Source of the DNA: Elysia marginata
Taxonomy: Eukaryota > Mollusca > Gastropoda > Plakobranchidae
Assembly (NCBI GenBank): GCA_019649035.1
Contig: BMAT01010411.1
Location: forward strand, 1-26,257
DNA length: 26,257 bases
Direction: 5' to 3'
Position 1 is the stretch's first letter. Every line of letters starts with the position of its first letter. The translations under genes were made by a program, and so were the position numbers. The notes under the pieces are model-generated. The model had not been told where the DNA came from, did no database searches, and saw only the letters and a list, made by a program, of their open reading frames with translations. Of this stretch, positions 1-9,764 are shown piece after piece.

Positions 1-80
1 GCTTGCCTGCACACTTTGTGACAGTAGGACAATGGCAACGAAGGTTAGGAAGATGATTATATTCTCGAAAAGGTACTCAC
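1..80 (-). other. Intron downstream of exon E8
   Basis: On the minus strand this follows the gtgagt donor of E8. It is the start of an intron whose acceptor lies outside the window. Nothing else is seen in it. Confidence 0.7.
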
Positions 81-197
81 GAAGACATTTCTTGCCGGAC
101 GCTACAAAGCCCTTATTACACAGGCAGCTGTAGGATCCTTGTGAGTTGACACACCTCTGCTCGCACCCACCGTTGTCGCTGAGACACTCGTCCACAT
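81..197 (-). CDS. Exon E8: calcium-binding EGF-like domain (partial gene)
   Basis: Last exon of the series visible in the window, 117 nt. It is bounded by an acceptor (ctgctcag, read on the minus strand) and a strong donor (gtgagt). Read in phase 1 it gives DVDEC at the start (the first Asp is completed by the G ending the previous exon), then [22 protein letters not shown] and [11 protein letters not shown]: six cysteines with standard EGF spacing. The DxDEC start and C-x-N-x4-Y-x-C core are the known signature of calcium-binding EGF modules with a possible beta-hydroxylated Asn. Such domains fold in the secretory pathway and form rod-like extracellular stretches. The exon ends one codon plus one base (C) after the sixth cysteine, so the transcript must continue past position 1. 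Domain identity is firm; the whole-protein family is not. Confidence 0.9.
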
Positions 198-242
198 CTG
201 AGCAGTTAGATAAAGACATAGTTATACGATTGGAAAAACGAT

Positions 243-302
243 GATTATTATCATGATAATGGTGATGATGATGATGATAATGATGATGATGATGATGATN
301 NN

Positions 303-338
<36 letters not shown>

Positions 339-360
339 GTAATAATAAAAAAACTATCAT

Positions 361-428
<68 letters not shown>

Positions 429-437
429 TTACTACTT

Positions 438-476
<39 letters not shown>

Positions 477-499
477 AAAATAATATTCATAATGATAAT

Positions 500-578
<79 letters not shown>

Positions 579-645
579 TTAATAATAACATTAATAACAA
601 CAACAATAATAATAATATTCATGGTGATGATTATGATGATGATAA
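243..645. repeat. Compound trinucleotide microsatellite
   Basis: Three different pure or near-pure triplet tracts follow each other: (GAT)n at about 254-339, (ACT)n at about 356-475 and (AAT)n at about 497-580, the last fading into mixed AAT/AAC/GAT to about 645. Three N bases at 300-302 break the first tract, so its length in the assembly is uncertain. The block lies in the intron before E8, starting about 50 nt upstream of that exon's acceptor. Long poly-Leu, poly-Ile and poly-Ser reading frames here are translations of the repeat. Confidence 0.95.
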
Positions 646-1671
646 AAAAAGAATATGTGGTTACCCTTCAATTCCAAGTACTAATCAAAGAAAACAATCA
701 AACAGGATTGTAATCAAGTTAGAAGTCAATTGATCTACTTTTAGGTGCAGATGAAGGTAGAGATTACTTTTTTGAAAATAACTGGTTTTATAGGTGACCC
801 AAAAATTTATAACAACCTCAATTTGCCCTTGGCTGATTTTCCCGACGAAAAAAATTAAAGAATTGTAATCAAGGATTTGTACAAAAAGTTAACCCCCCCC
901 CTCTCTCTCTCGCTCTCTTTGTCTCTCTCTACTCCTCCCTCTCTCTCTCGTTAGGTAATTGTCTTCTGAGTTTATGACTACTGGTACCTCATTTTTTTCA
1001 CAATTGTAATCAGTGAGCGCCTAGCAATGGTTTTTTCTGTTAATCAAAAACTAAGGTCAAGTCAATTCTTTAACAAAGGTTTACAATTATCTCATTTCTT
1101 AACTGAATTCTTTGAAATACCAAGTCAAGAGACTGGAGGGAAAACCACAAAAAGCTTGATGAAGCGCTTTTGTCAACGGTTGATGTCTCGACATTAAAAA
1201 AAATGGACTAATGATTGATTTGTTACCAAAAGTATCTAATCCAAAAACTTTCTTCTATGACTTTTAGACTATAGCCACAGATTAAGGAACAAATTAAAAT
1301 TACTATATTTCATAGGAAAAAGATGAAACCTTGAACGTAAACAAACATGACTGCGTGGCAGCCCGTATTCAGACCTAACAGCTTTTAAGGTTTATATCTT
1401 TTGATCCTTCAAACAAAAAGGATTATTTTCACAAAATATATAATTAGAATTGACAATCTGACACAGTACTCTGCTGTAAAAAGACAAAAGTTTGATACGT
1501 TTGTAGACTGCGATTTTTATGTCACCATACATAATCTCAATGTAGAGAAAGACGTTTGTGTCCCCATCGCTGGAGCTACGTGAGTGAAAGCCCTTCCGAA
1601 AGGCAAGAGCAAGAACCCGTGTAGTCCGTATGTAACGCTTGCAACAAGGACAAAAATAATATAATAATTAC
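646..1671. other. Intron between E7 and E8, remainder
   Basis: AT-rich intronic sequence with no coding signal that I can support. The only structure is a C8 run followed by a (CT)n-rich stretch at about 892-950. Short open frames, such as the one near 1401-1583 on the plus strand, show no domain or splice context. Confidence 0.6.
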
Positions 1672-1791
1672 CATCACAGTGGCACCCCTCCAGGTCTAGC
1701 AGAAAACCAGTCTGACAGGTGCACGTATAACCCCCTTGGTTGTTGTTACACACCTGGTCGCAGCAATGGTTTCCCGCACACTCATCGTTGT
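1672..1791 (-). CDS. Exon E7: eight-cysteine calcium-binding EGF-like domain
   Basis: 120 nt between the acceptor tatctccag and the donor gtaatt. Translation in phase 1 runs DNDEC (first Asp completed by the previous exon), AGNHCC, DQVC, NNNQGGYTC, TC, QTGFLLDLEGC, HCD. The DNDEC start and C-N-N-N-x3-Y-x-C core mark a calcium-binding EGF module. It has eight cysteines where six are usual: one extra just before C2 and one two residues before the last. A second possible donor (gtgatg) lies 6 nt earlier, giving an exon end at 1678. I prefer 1672 because its final G completes Asp for the DVDEC start of the next exon, while the shorter form would give Tyr and leave seven cysteines. The acceptor has only a short pyrimidine run, so this exon may be weakly defined. 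Confidence 0.85.
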
Positions 1792-1795
1792 CTGG

Positions 1796-2215
1796 AGATA
1801 TTCATTGGTGAATCCATTGGTTTTTTTTTTGAATAACTGATTGATTGATTGATTTACTCATTGGTTGGTCATTGGATTGATTAATTTATTTGTTGAAGTA
1901 TACTTTGTTAAATTGATCGCTTTTCTTGTTCATTGGTTGACTGAAGGGTTGATTAATTCATTGTTTACTTGATTAGCTAATTAGCTATTTGGTTGATTGA
2001 TTGATTTATTAACTGATTGGTTGATTGACTGATTGACTCGCTATGTGCACAATTGATTGCTTGCTAAATTGATTGCTTGATTTATAAATTGTTTGATTGA
2101 ATAATCTTCCTTTTTTATTGGTAGCTGCGTTGTTTGACGGTTGGAACGAATTGGAATGAATATTTAATGAAATAAAACGATTGATTGGTTGATTAGTTGA
2201 TGAATTTGATTTGTA
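1796..2215. repeat. Degenerate TTGA tetranucleotide repeat
   Basis: Most of this stretch is built from TTGA/TTGG/TTAA-type tetramers (gattgattgatt at several places), with many substitutions and small insertions. It looks like an old, decayed tetranucleotide satellite. It fills more than half of the 686-nt intron between E6 and E7 and reaches almost to the E7 acceptor. Confidence 0.8.
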
Positions 2216-2477
2216 GTAAGTTGTATCAACTTTTACATAACTACAGAGAATAAAATATAACTTTTTGTTTTCAAAACTGTAACGGTTTATTGTTTCCATA
2301 AAAACCTATAAATCTGCAATACTGGGTGCAATAAGTTATGTCACATAACTTAACATAGGTGAATATTTGAATCTTGCAAATTGGTTAATATTTTAAAAAG
2401 GTAGAGTGCCATTCATCAAACTTTAAACAATCATCAAGTGTATAAAATTAGAGGAAGGTTTAGAGTGTCTAGCTTAC

Positions 2478-2615
2478 CTATGCAGGTTTGGCCGTCGGCC
2501 TGGAGTGTGAAGCCCTTCCTGCAGGAGCAGACAGGTCCGTCCTCTGAGTGCTCACACTTGTGATCACAGCCACCGTTAGCGATGTTACAGAAGTTGACCA
2601 CCTCCATCTCCACAC
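2478..2615 (-). CDS. Exon E6: EGF-like domain, not calcium-binding type
   Basis: 138 nt, the longest of the eight exons, between the acceptor ctgaccag and the donor gtaagc. In phase 1 it reads VEMEVVNFC, NIANGGC, DHKC, EHSEDGPVC, SC, RKGFTLQADGQTC, then Ile and a final G. The six cysteines are in EGF order. The acidic DxDEC start is replaced by a longer hydrophobic and acidic lead, and the core lacks the Asn and the aromatic residue used for calcium binding. The NGGC-x3-C...GPVC-x-C pattern resembles the non-calcium EGF modules of SCUBE-like proteins, as known for that family; this is similarity of pattern only. The final G completes the Asp that opens E7. Confidence 0.88.
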   Translation of the reverse strand: MWRWRWSTSVTSLTVAVITSVSTQRTDLSAPAGRASHSRPTAKPA

Positions 2616-2626
2616 CTGGTCAGTAG

Positions 2627-2648
2627 CACACACACACACACAAACACA
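2627..2648. repeat. (CA)n next to the E6 acceptor
   Basis: Eight CA units at 2627-2642 followed by aacaca. Read in the sense of the gene it is a (TG)n tract starting 11 nt upstream of exon E6, where the polypyrimidine tract is expected. Confidence 0.9.
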
Positions 2649-5635
2649 GGGCCCGTCAGAGGTAGAGAAAGGGCGTGATGGGAGAGAGACAGACAAATAA
2701 GAAGTGTAGATACAAAGCTGGGTTTTTAATCTCTTTGATGGAATAAGAGTAAGGGCTTAGTTATGTCTCTTTATGTGCATTCAAAACTAATTGTTTTTTT
2801 TTTATCTATCTTCATGTTAATTAATTACAAAAAAAAACAAAGTCAATGAAAGTATAAGGTTAAATCCTCAGTAACGAATCTTAAGAGTTTTTAACTATAT
2901 TGAATTCTGATATGATAAATCTTCTTTTCTTCCTTTATTGTAAGTTACGACAAGCTGTTAGGAACAGGGCAGCAATACAATTTTAGATAATTTGAAAAGT
3001 AAAGGCAATAATATGATTAAGGCAATGAGCATTTATGTATATTAGGGCAAAGTTTAATAAGTAAATAATTTTGTTAATCAAATCACTCAGCCAATGAAAC
3101 GTTGAGTAATAAGGGTGATTTTTAAGCAGGCAAACACACATTTAAGCTTAAGATGATACAAAGCAGGAGGAAAGTTGGATTATTACCCCTTGCAGTGCAC
3201 ACATGTCAAGTATCAAAGTCATTTTTGAAAATGGTCTCCTAAATTGGTGGGTTACAACGAAAAACTTCAGCACAGCACATGATATCTGAAGTGAGGGGAT
3301 GAATTTATTTTGTAAAGTTTCTCAGAACTTAAGGGTGCTACAAAAACTTTGTTCTTATTTCGATTAGACAATATGTAGTGGAAACCTCAAAACTCAAAAC
3401 GCAAGGGGAATAAAGAGATACCTAAAAGAGACAGAATTGGAAATATAATAAAAACAGAGCACGTTCATTCATTATGCTACATCTCTGCTGTCTCACACTA
3501 TATCATTCTCTTCTCTTCTCCTGCTGTTACAACAACAATAAACAAAACTGATTCCATTGGCCAAGTTTTGTCTCTGTGTGGGTCCTGAGTTGTTAACGTA
3601 GTGCGTTAAGTATTTCTTATAAGCATATTATACCCAGGAGAAGAAAAATTGCTACGAATCAGAAAGAAAACCTTCCATAGTCATTAATAAGCATACACTT
3701 TGCGTATGGACAACTGAACTTCATCATCTTCAAATTGGGAGATCAACTCTAAAAGATTAAAGAGGAAATAAAGACCGCACACATGAATAAATTTGAAATA
3801 TGAGTGTTCCAAAATATCAGACTTTGATGTTGGAGTTTTCCACTATGGTTGCATTGTGTCAGGAACAATAAATTATTGCATTATGTTTTTTTTAATAATG
3901 TAAGGCAGAATACAATAGAAGCTACAGAAAAAACATAGAAGCCATGGTAATCTAGAATGTATTGACTGTATCAAAGAAGAGAGGGAAACTTTTAAAAAAT
4001 ATGTGCAAATTCAAGTTTATAGCTTACTGATTGAGACAAGAGAAATGGTAGGGCAGAAATACATGGGATCAGCTGAGAGTATAACGGAATCAGCTCTGCA
4101 TAGTTGGTGTCAATTTGAATTTAATACTAAGGAGAACAAAAATCCTAGAGCAGCAAATCAGTTTCTACATTTCGAGAGCAGGTAAAATCAGTCGAAAATG
4201 TGTCCATGTTAAGATACGATTGATATAGTGCTTATACATTTGTGTAGTGGTATTACAACTCAAAAGATATTCGACTCAATTTCGAACTTTCTGCAAGAAG
4301 AGATGTTTTTTTTTACCAAAATGAACTCGAATACGTTCATGAGTCAAAAACACGATGCACTATAAAAGGTTTAGGTTTTGTAAGTTCTGTTATAATTTGA
4401 AGGCCTGTGGAACTTTTTCATAAAATAGTAACTAATATGAAAAAAAGAATTTAACAACTGGCTAGGGGGCTACAAGGGGAGACAATCACAATCTAAAGAG
4501 CCATAAAAAGAGAATAGGGAAACGATGGAAGCACTTGAAGCATTGTAGACTAGCATGAACTTAAACTTTAATAGACAACATTATATACCTATACTGTTTA
4601 GTTTAATCAACTTGCAAGATTAAACATTGAATGAAAACAAACCAACAAACACTACAAAATGCACACTGATCTATTTTGAACTGACTGACCTTAGAGGTCA
4701 AATACATCTACAATACCGTCTAAAGGTACCTAACCTAGAATCAAGATTCCACATAGAGCAACGTTACCAACAGGGACTTTACCATCAATGAATCCTCATT
4801 TAAATACCTTAAGAATGTAAAAAGTTTTAGACCTTCTACTAAATCAACAGAAGTAATGACAAGGAAAAAGGCTGCAACTTAGCACAAAGGGACTTCACTC
4901 TCCTCTCGTTCTCCTACTTTACTTCGAGTTAGAACTCGCCCGTTATATTCTTTGGTTATGGGTACAAAACAAGTCTTGTTAACTAAGATTTCAGATTTTA
5001 CTACTACCAGAGGAGAGCAACGATTGACCCGGGCTTTCTGTTTCAGGTTCTTCCGTTTACTCTTTTAACAGCAAAGCTCAGAGATGACAAACAAAAGCTG
5101 AAAAGTCACCAAGCACTTTAACACGTTCTAACGAAGTTATTTACATATTTATACGACGCGACATTGAAAAAAATATAGCTACATTTATTTATATCAATAC
5201 ATGTATTGCTTGAGGCTGTGGCTTAAATTTTAGGCGCTATCTTTTTGAACTTGCAGGCATCTTATTTTTACCTTGAATTTCATGAATGTGCATAATGTGT
5301 TATAATCTGCTGGCGTTCATGAGTACTACTGATACTGAATTGCTTAACTTTGCCTCCACTTCTTCTTTTTTCAATTATTCCTTAGAGCTTGAAACCTTTG
5401 TTAAGAAATCATCTTTAAGGGGCGTTGTATTTTTAGAGAGGATGGTAGTGTAACAGTCTAAAATGGAAGATTTAAGGGATATTGTATTTAAGATGCACAC
5501 CAATGTTCATTATAATGGTTTTTGTGTTATTGTTACAAAATCAAGATACATAATCAAACTTAAAAAAAGAACGACAGATGACAGGGGGTTTAAGCAGGGG
5601 GCTACTGGTTTGCACATAAATGAAACAGCTTCTCT
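2649..5635. other. Intron E5-E6, first part: no gene seen
   Basis: About 3 kb of AT-rich sequence with scattered A and T runs. I found no EGF-type cysteine pattern, RNA gene or recognisable mobile element. The short open frames near 4003-4185 and 5463-5738 show no domain and no splice context. A 16-mer at 3189-3204 recurs at 10853-10868. Confidence 0.6.
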
Positions 5636-5830
5636 GTCTGTCGACCTGCCTCTCTCTTTCTCTCTCTGTCTGTCTGTCTCTCGTTCTTTCTTTCTCTCGT
5701 TCTTTCATTCTATGAGTCCGTCTCTATTTTTTCTATAACTGTGTGTCCCTATCTCCCCCCCCCCTCTTCTCTTCCACTCCCCCTCTCTATATCCCTCTCT
5801 CTCATTGTTTCTCTGCACCGCTGTCAAATA
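5636..5830. repeat. Pyrimidine-rich low-complexity tract
   Basis: TCTC, TGTC and TTTC words dominate, with a C-run near 5755-5764. This reads as (CT)n/(CTGT)n simple sequence in the long intron between E5 and E6. Confidence 0.8.
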
Positions 5831-6254
5831 AATTGTAAATGATATGTGTACATAACACGAGAGTATTTTATATTGCATAGACATAAAAACACCAATAAAG
5901 AAAGAGTGCGCATTAAGATATCTGTGATTGGGAGGGGGGGGAATAAAGAAAGTATGACTATCAAGATTGAATGGGAATAAACAAATGATAAAATCACGGT
6001 AGCGTAAAAAAAAAAACCATTGTGTTACCTGAATCACCGCCGCTACTGGAATTAGTAGTGAGTGCTAGAAAAGGGGAGGAAATGCAGGAAAAGGCAACAA
6101 GCCGTTAAAGAAATCAAGGGTTATCGTTATTGATAGGTATATTTTTTCTTGCCGAGAATGAAGTTTGCTTTGGTGCCATTTATGGTATTTATCGGTTCCA
6201 GAAGATCTGGTAAAGTTATATATTACAATGTCGTTTGTCGCTCTTTTGTTGGAT

Positions 6255-6433
6255 TTTTTCTGAAAAGCTCGATTCTACTCGCAGGAGTTCAAGTCTGCGT
6301 TAAAAACGCACCTATTCCAAATGTATCTGTCCTAACTTTATTTTGTTCTATGAATGTGTATTGAAAAGATGTCAATGTCATTGTTGTCTAATGCGCTTTA
6401 AGCTTTTTTGTAAAAACGCTATATAAATGTTCT

Positions 6434-6434
<1 letters not shown>
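6255..6434 (+). mobile_element. 3' end of a truncated non-LTR retrotransposon (LINE)
   Basis: In one plus-strand frame, positions 6285-6332 read EFKSALKTHLFQMYLS followed by TAA at 6333-6335. The F-K-x-x-L-K-T-x-L-F motif is a familiar ending of the second ORF in many animal LINEs. It is followed by about 100 nt of 3' UTR ending in a GCGCTTTAA...ACGCTATATAAATG motif, typical of such tails, then an (ATT)n tail. The frame is closed by TGA shortly upstream, so the element is truncated and decayed. Its 5' limit cannot be fixed by eye; the sequence from about 6140 may belong to it. The exact clade (CR1/L2-like or RTE-like) is not resolved. Confidence 0.65.
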
Positions 6435-6519
<85 letters not shown>

Positions 6520-6536
6520 ATTATTATTATTATTAA
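6435..6536. repeat. (ATT)n microsatellite at the LINE tail
   Basis: About 100 nt of nearly pure ATT units with two single-base interruptions. It follows the LINE 3' motif directly, so it is best read as an expanded tail of that element. Confidence 0.9.
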
Positions 6537-6636
6537 GGTCTCAATATCCCTGTAGGAAACGATAAACGTTTACATTGATGGCAGTTGTTCTCCAGTTGTT
6601 GGTTATTTAAATCGAGAAAGAATAAAGACGAAGTGA

Positions 6637-6700
6637 GATAGATAGATAGACAGAGACACAGAGTGAGAGAGACAGAGAGAGAGAAGGAGGGGGGAGAGAA
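6637..6700. repeat. GATA/GACA/GA purine-rich tract
   Basis: Short (GATA)n passes into GACA and (GA)n, ending in a G-rich run near 6686-6695. Simple sequence with no coding support. Confidence 0.8.
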
Positions 6701-6848
6701 GACAGATGAACAGAGTGTAAACCAAGTGACAGAGAGACTTAGAAAAACGAATATGAAAACATACAACTTGAAGATCTAGCCAAGCATGGCGTCAAACACA
6801 ATATTCCTCAATAACACAGCAAAGTGTATTATGTAAAAGCTAGATAGC

Positions 6849-6908
6849 CTTCTTCTTCTTCTTCTTCTTCTTCTTCTTCTTCTTCTTCTTCTTCTTCTTC
6901 TTCTTCTT

Positions 6909-6939
<31 letters not shown>

Positions 6940-7172
6940 TTTTTCTTCTTCTTCTTCTTCTTCTTCTTTTTCTTCCTTTTCTTTTCTTCTTCTTTTTCTT
7001 TTCCTTTCTCTTTTGTTTCTTCTTGCTGTTTTAGTTCGTTTCTTTTTTTTTCTTCTAGTTGTTCTAGTTATTGTATTGTTGTTCGGCTTCTCCTTTTTGT
7101 AGCATTTAACTTCTTCTTTTCCTCTTTTTTCTTCTTGTTTGACAAATACGACCCCCCCCACACACACACACA
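6849..7172. repeat. Long (CTT)n tract, polypyrimidine block and (CA)n
   Basis: Positions 6849-6938 are 30 uninterrupted CTT units. After a short break more CTT units run to about 6968, then an imperfect TTC/TTTC-rich stretch to about 7140, and a C-run plus (CA)n at about 7152-7172. In the sense of the EGF gene the pure part is (GAA)30 inside an intron. The Lys/Arg/Glu-rich open frame on the minus strand here is a translation of the repeat. Confidence 0.95.
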
Positions 7173-8581
7173 CTTTTCAACCGTTGATATATAATTTTAT
7201 TTAAAGCTGTAGAGAACCATCACGAGGCTGTCCTCTGCTATCTATGGTCGATCTTTTCTAGATAAGCATTGTTTTGCCGAACTTAAAGGTATAAAGCAAC
7301 GAACCCGCATATTTACTTCTTTATGAAAACAATTTTCTTTGCAGATTGAACATGCTGTTATTTTTCCTTAAAAAAGAAGCTTTTCACAACAGACCATGCA
7401 AACTTCATTCTTTGCGATTTAAAAAAAAATAAACGTGCAAAAAATAAAAATTAAATATTCATCATTTCAATCATACTATAATGTAAAAAAAAAATCAAAG
7501 GATTACTGTAAGCAAAGAGCACCAAAAGCAAACTGATAAAACAAATTCCAGCAAAATATAGTGAAAAAATTATATAGATATTAACTCAATGGAAAAAAAA
7601 CATAAACAAAGAAAAAATTAATAAGCAATTGAAGTTATCTGAAGGCAAGGCTGTATATACAAAATATTTTCCATAGCCCTCTTAACAAAAAATAAGAATA
7701 CGACATTCAAAACTGCGTTTGTTCCCGTCGTCGTTTCTCGATCTATCGACCTAAAAAACAGTCCTATCCGAACAATTAAATATGAAAAGAGTTGGTAATC
7801 CTTTACATTCGATGGAATCTCAGTAACTTTTCGAACATAGAAATGCATGAAGGATTGAGAAATAAAACAAACCATAATATTTCTCTTTAAACAACGCAAC
7901 TTATCAAAAAATAAGAAGAATTAAAGTGTTTACATTATGCAAGCTCAAGGCGAGCATTGATTGCCTCATTAAAATTTAAGGAGATTAAGTTTTAGTAATA
8001 GCATCGAATACACAAACCATGAGAAAAGCTACGGGAAAAAAACCATACACTTTGTCAAAGATAAGTTTTCAAAAGCATTGCCTTACTAAAGGGTAGTTAA
8101 GATAATATATAACTTTTTTCCTTGGTTCTATCCATAACGATAAGAGAGCATTATTGTCTGTGGCTTGCGTTAAAAACAAAACTACCGTGATGAATACAAC
8201 CAAGCACGACGTTTTATTTCTTTTAAAAGCTTTTTTACATAAGCAGAGTTTTAAAGAGATTGTCATATGGCTTAAACGTATTGTATTCAAATAAAAAAAA
8301 ACGTGTACATAACACGAGATGTGTGTTTTCAAAGTGCATTAAACTGAAAAGGAAATTGGAAAGAAACCTCGTTAAAAATTCCATCTCTTTAATTACTTAA
8401 GAAAAGGAAAAGGGATACAAAAAGTGATTGGTACACTGGGTTTAGAGAAAATAATATTATTGAAACCTTCACTACCCCATATCTGAATTTTAAGGTTAAA
8501 AAGAAAACTGAGTTTTTTCCCGTAGACCAATTAACCCCCCCGTAAGAAGGAAGGAGACGAGGCGGAGGCGTCAGGACTCAC
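7173..8581. other. Intron E5-E6, last part: no gene seen
   Basis: AT-rich with several A runs. The minus-strand open frames near 7618-7899 and 8069-8332 have no recognisable domain and no splice context, so I do not call them. A 17-mer at 8303-8319 recurs at 5846-5862 in the same orientation. Confidence 0.6.
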
Positions 8582-8704
8582 GGAAACAGGATCGACCGTC
8601 GACACCCAGCTGGTACCCAGGCTCGCAGAAACAAGCGTAGGAGCCCGGTGTGTTCTCACAGGTCTGGAGGCAGCCGGACGTTCCGCCCTTACACTCGTCA
8701 ATAT
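8582..8704 (-). CDS. Exon E5: calcium-binding EGF-like domain
   Basis: 123 nt between the acceptor cactgtgcag and the donor gtgagt. Phase-1 translation gives DIDEC (Asp completed by the G ending E4), [35 protein letters not shown], Phe and a final C. Six cysteines, a DxDEC start and a C-E-N-x4-Y-x-C core mark a calcium-binding EGF module. A longer open frame through this region (to 8815) simply reads into the flanking introns. The exon lies 339 nt downstream of E4 in transcription order. The final base C makes the first codon of E6 an Arg, and E6 is not a calcium-binding module. Confidence 0.92.
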
Positions 8705-9043
8705 CTGCACAGTGGAAGACAATGGGGGGTCGAGTTTTAAGTTAAGAGCGTTTTCTAAATTGCCCCATAGGTTTCCCGACAGGCCACTACCAAGCAAGTT
8801 ACCTTCTGGGCTCATAGAGGAGCATACGTTGAAAATAGGACTCTCGCGTACTTACATGATCTTTCATTGCCAATAGTGTGTAAACATTTTAGCAATTCAA
8901 CCTCTCGAGTTAAGTTTCAATTGCAAAGTTTTAAAAAGCAGATATACCTCTTTCATACACACCTCCCTTTCTCTAGACTAAAGCAAATATAGTGATAAAC
9001 TGAAGCCCAGCTTTAGACACCGACATAATTATCTGCATCATAC

Positions 9044-9166
9044 CTTGGCAAGAGCGACCGTTAGAAGAGAGTGAGTAGCCAGTAAAACACCTGCACACAA
9101 GTCGGCCATTTTCGTGAGTACAGTTATGATCACAGCCACCGTTGTTGACCAGGCACGGGTTGTTCT
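9044..9166 (-). CDS. Exon E4: EGF-like domain, not calcium-binding type
   Basis: 123 nt between the acceptor tttatcttag and the donor gtatga. Phase-1 translation gives E (split codon), NNPC, LVNNGGC, DHNC, THENGRLVC, RC, FTGYSLSSNGRSC, Gln and a final G. The six cysteines have EGF spacing. The start lacks DxDEC and the core lacks the aromatic residue before C4, so calcium binding is not expected. The acceptor could also be read 2 nt further in, but only the start at 9166 keeps the phase. The final G completes the Asp that opens E5. Confidence 0.9.
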
Positions 9167-9635
9167 CTAAGATAAAGATACAGGGTCAGATACATTCGTG
9201 GGTAAAAAAAAGATGTCGACACATCAGAAATCATAATTATGACCAACATAATACATTTCAAAATAAACTGGTATGTCCTCTCGAATTACGATGTTGCGAA
9301 GAAATCGGCAAACAGCAAGAACAAAATCGTGTTGATAATATACCATAAAAGAAAAAAAAATTAAGATGAAAAGATAAATGATACGTGAAATGTTTATATA
9401 AGGCGTTTTATTCGAAAAGTTGCAATATAACTCAAATAATAACTTTTTTAGAAACTTTACGAAATTGCTTTCAGTAAAACATTTTCGTCCAGTGTGAAAA
9501 TATGGGAAGAAAAACAGAACACTGCTTTATTTTATGTCTTTGTTTCTACCTTGTATAAAATATTGTTGTAAAAGACTGGTTTCTGGCCCTTCAGCAATGA
9601 TAGGTACAAACTTTATTTATTTAACACTGTTTTAC

Positions 9636-9764
9636 CTTCGCAAGTCTTCCCATCAAACCCCAACCGGAAGCCGTCTCGACACCGACAGTAATAATGGCCG
9701 CTGTTGTAGCTGTCTACGCATGTCTGCTGGCAGCCGCCATTGTTGATGCTGCATCCGGAAACCG
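9636..9764 (-). CDS. Exon E3: EGF-like domain, not calcium-binding type
   Basis: 129 nt between the acceptor gtgttgcag and the donor gtaaaa. Phase-1 translation gives P (split codon), VSGC, SINNGGC, QQTC, VDSYNSGHYYC, RC, RDGFRLGFDGKTC, Glu and a final G. Six cysteines are in EGF order, with a third-to-fourth cysteine loop two residues longer than in E1 and E2. The DxDEC start is absent, so calcium binding is not expected, although the core keeps Asp and Tyr. The domain sits 469 nt upstream of E4 and at the 3' end of a 4.1 kb intron. Confidence 0.9.

Noticed and set aside
251..713. Poly-Ser/Ile (minus) and poly-Leu/Met (plus) open frames
   Set aside because: Direct translation of triplet microsatellites, broken by N bases; no gene context.
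1517..1753. Open frame starting MCNNNQGG on the minus strand
   Set aside because: Its first part is the 3' half of exon E7 and the rest is intron; the Met is internal (in the codon overlap of the exon) and not a start.
2478..2696. Minus-strand frame of 72 residues over exon E6
   Set aside because: It is in the wrong frame for the EGF domain and runs through the (TG)n intron tract.
6937..7173. Lys/Arg/Glu-rich minus-strand open frame
   Set aside because: Translation of the CTT/TTC tract.
8531..8815. Minus-strand frame over exon E5
   Set aside because: Wrong frame relative to the EGF reading and extends into both introns.
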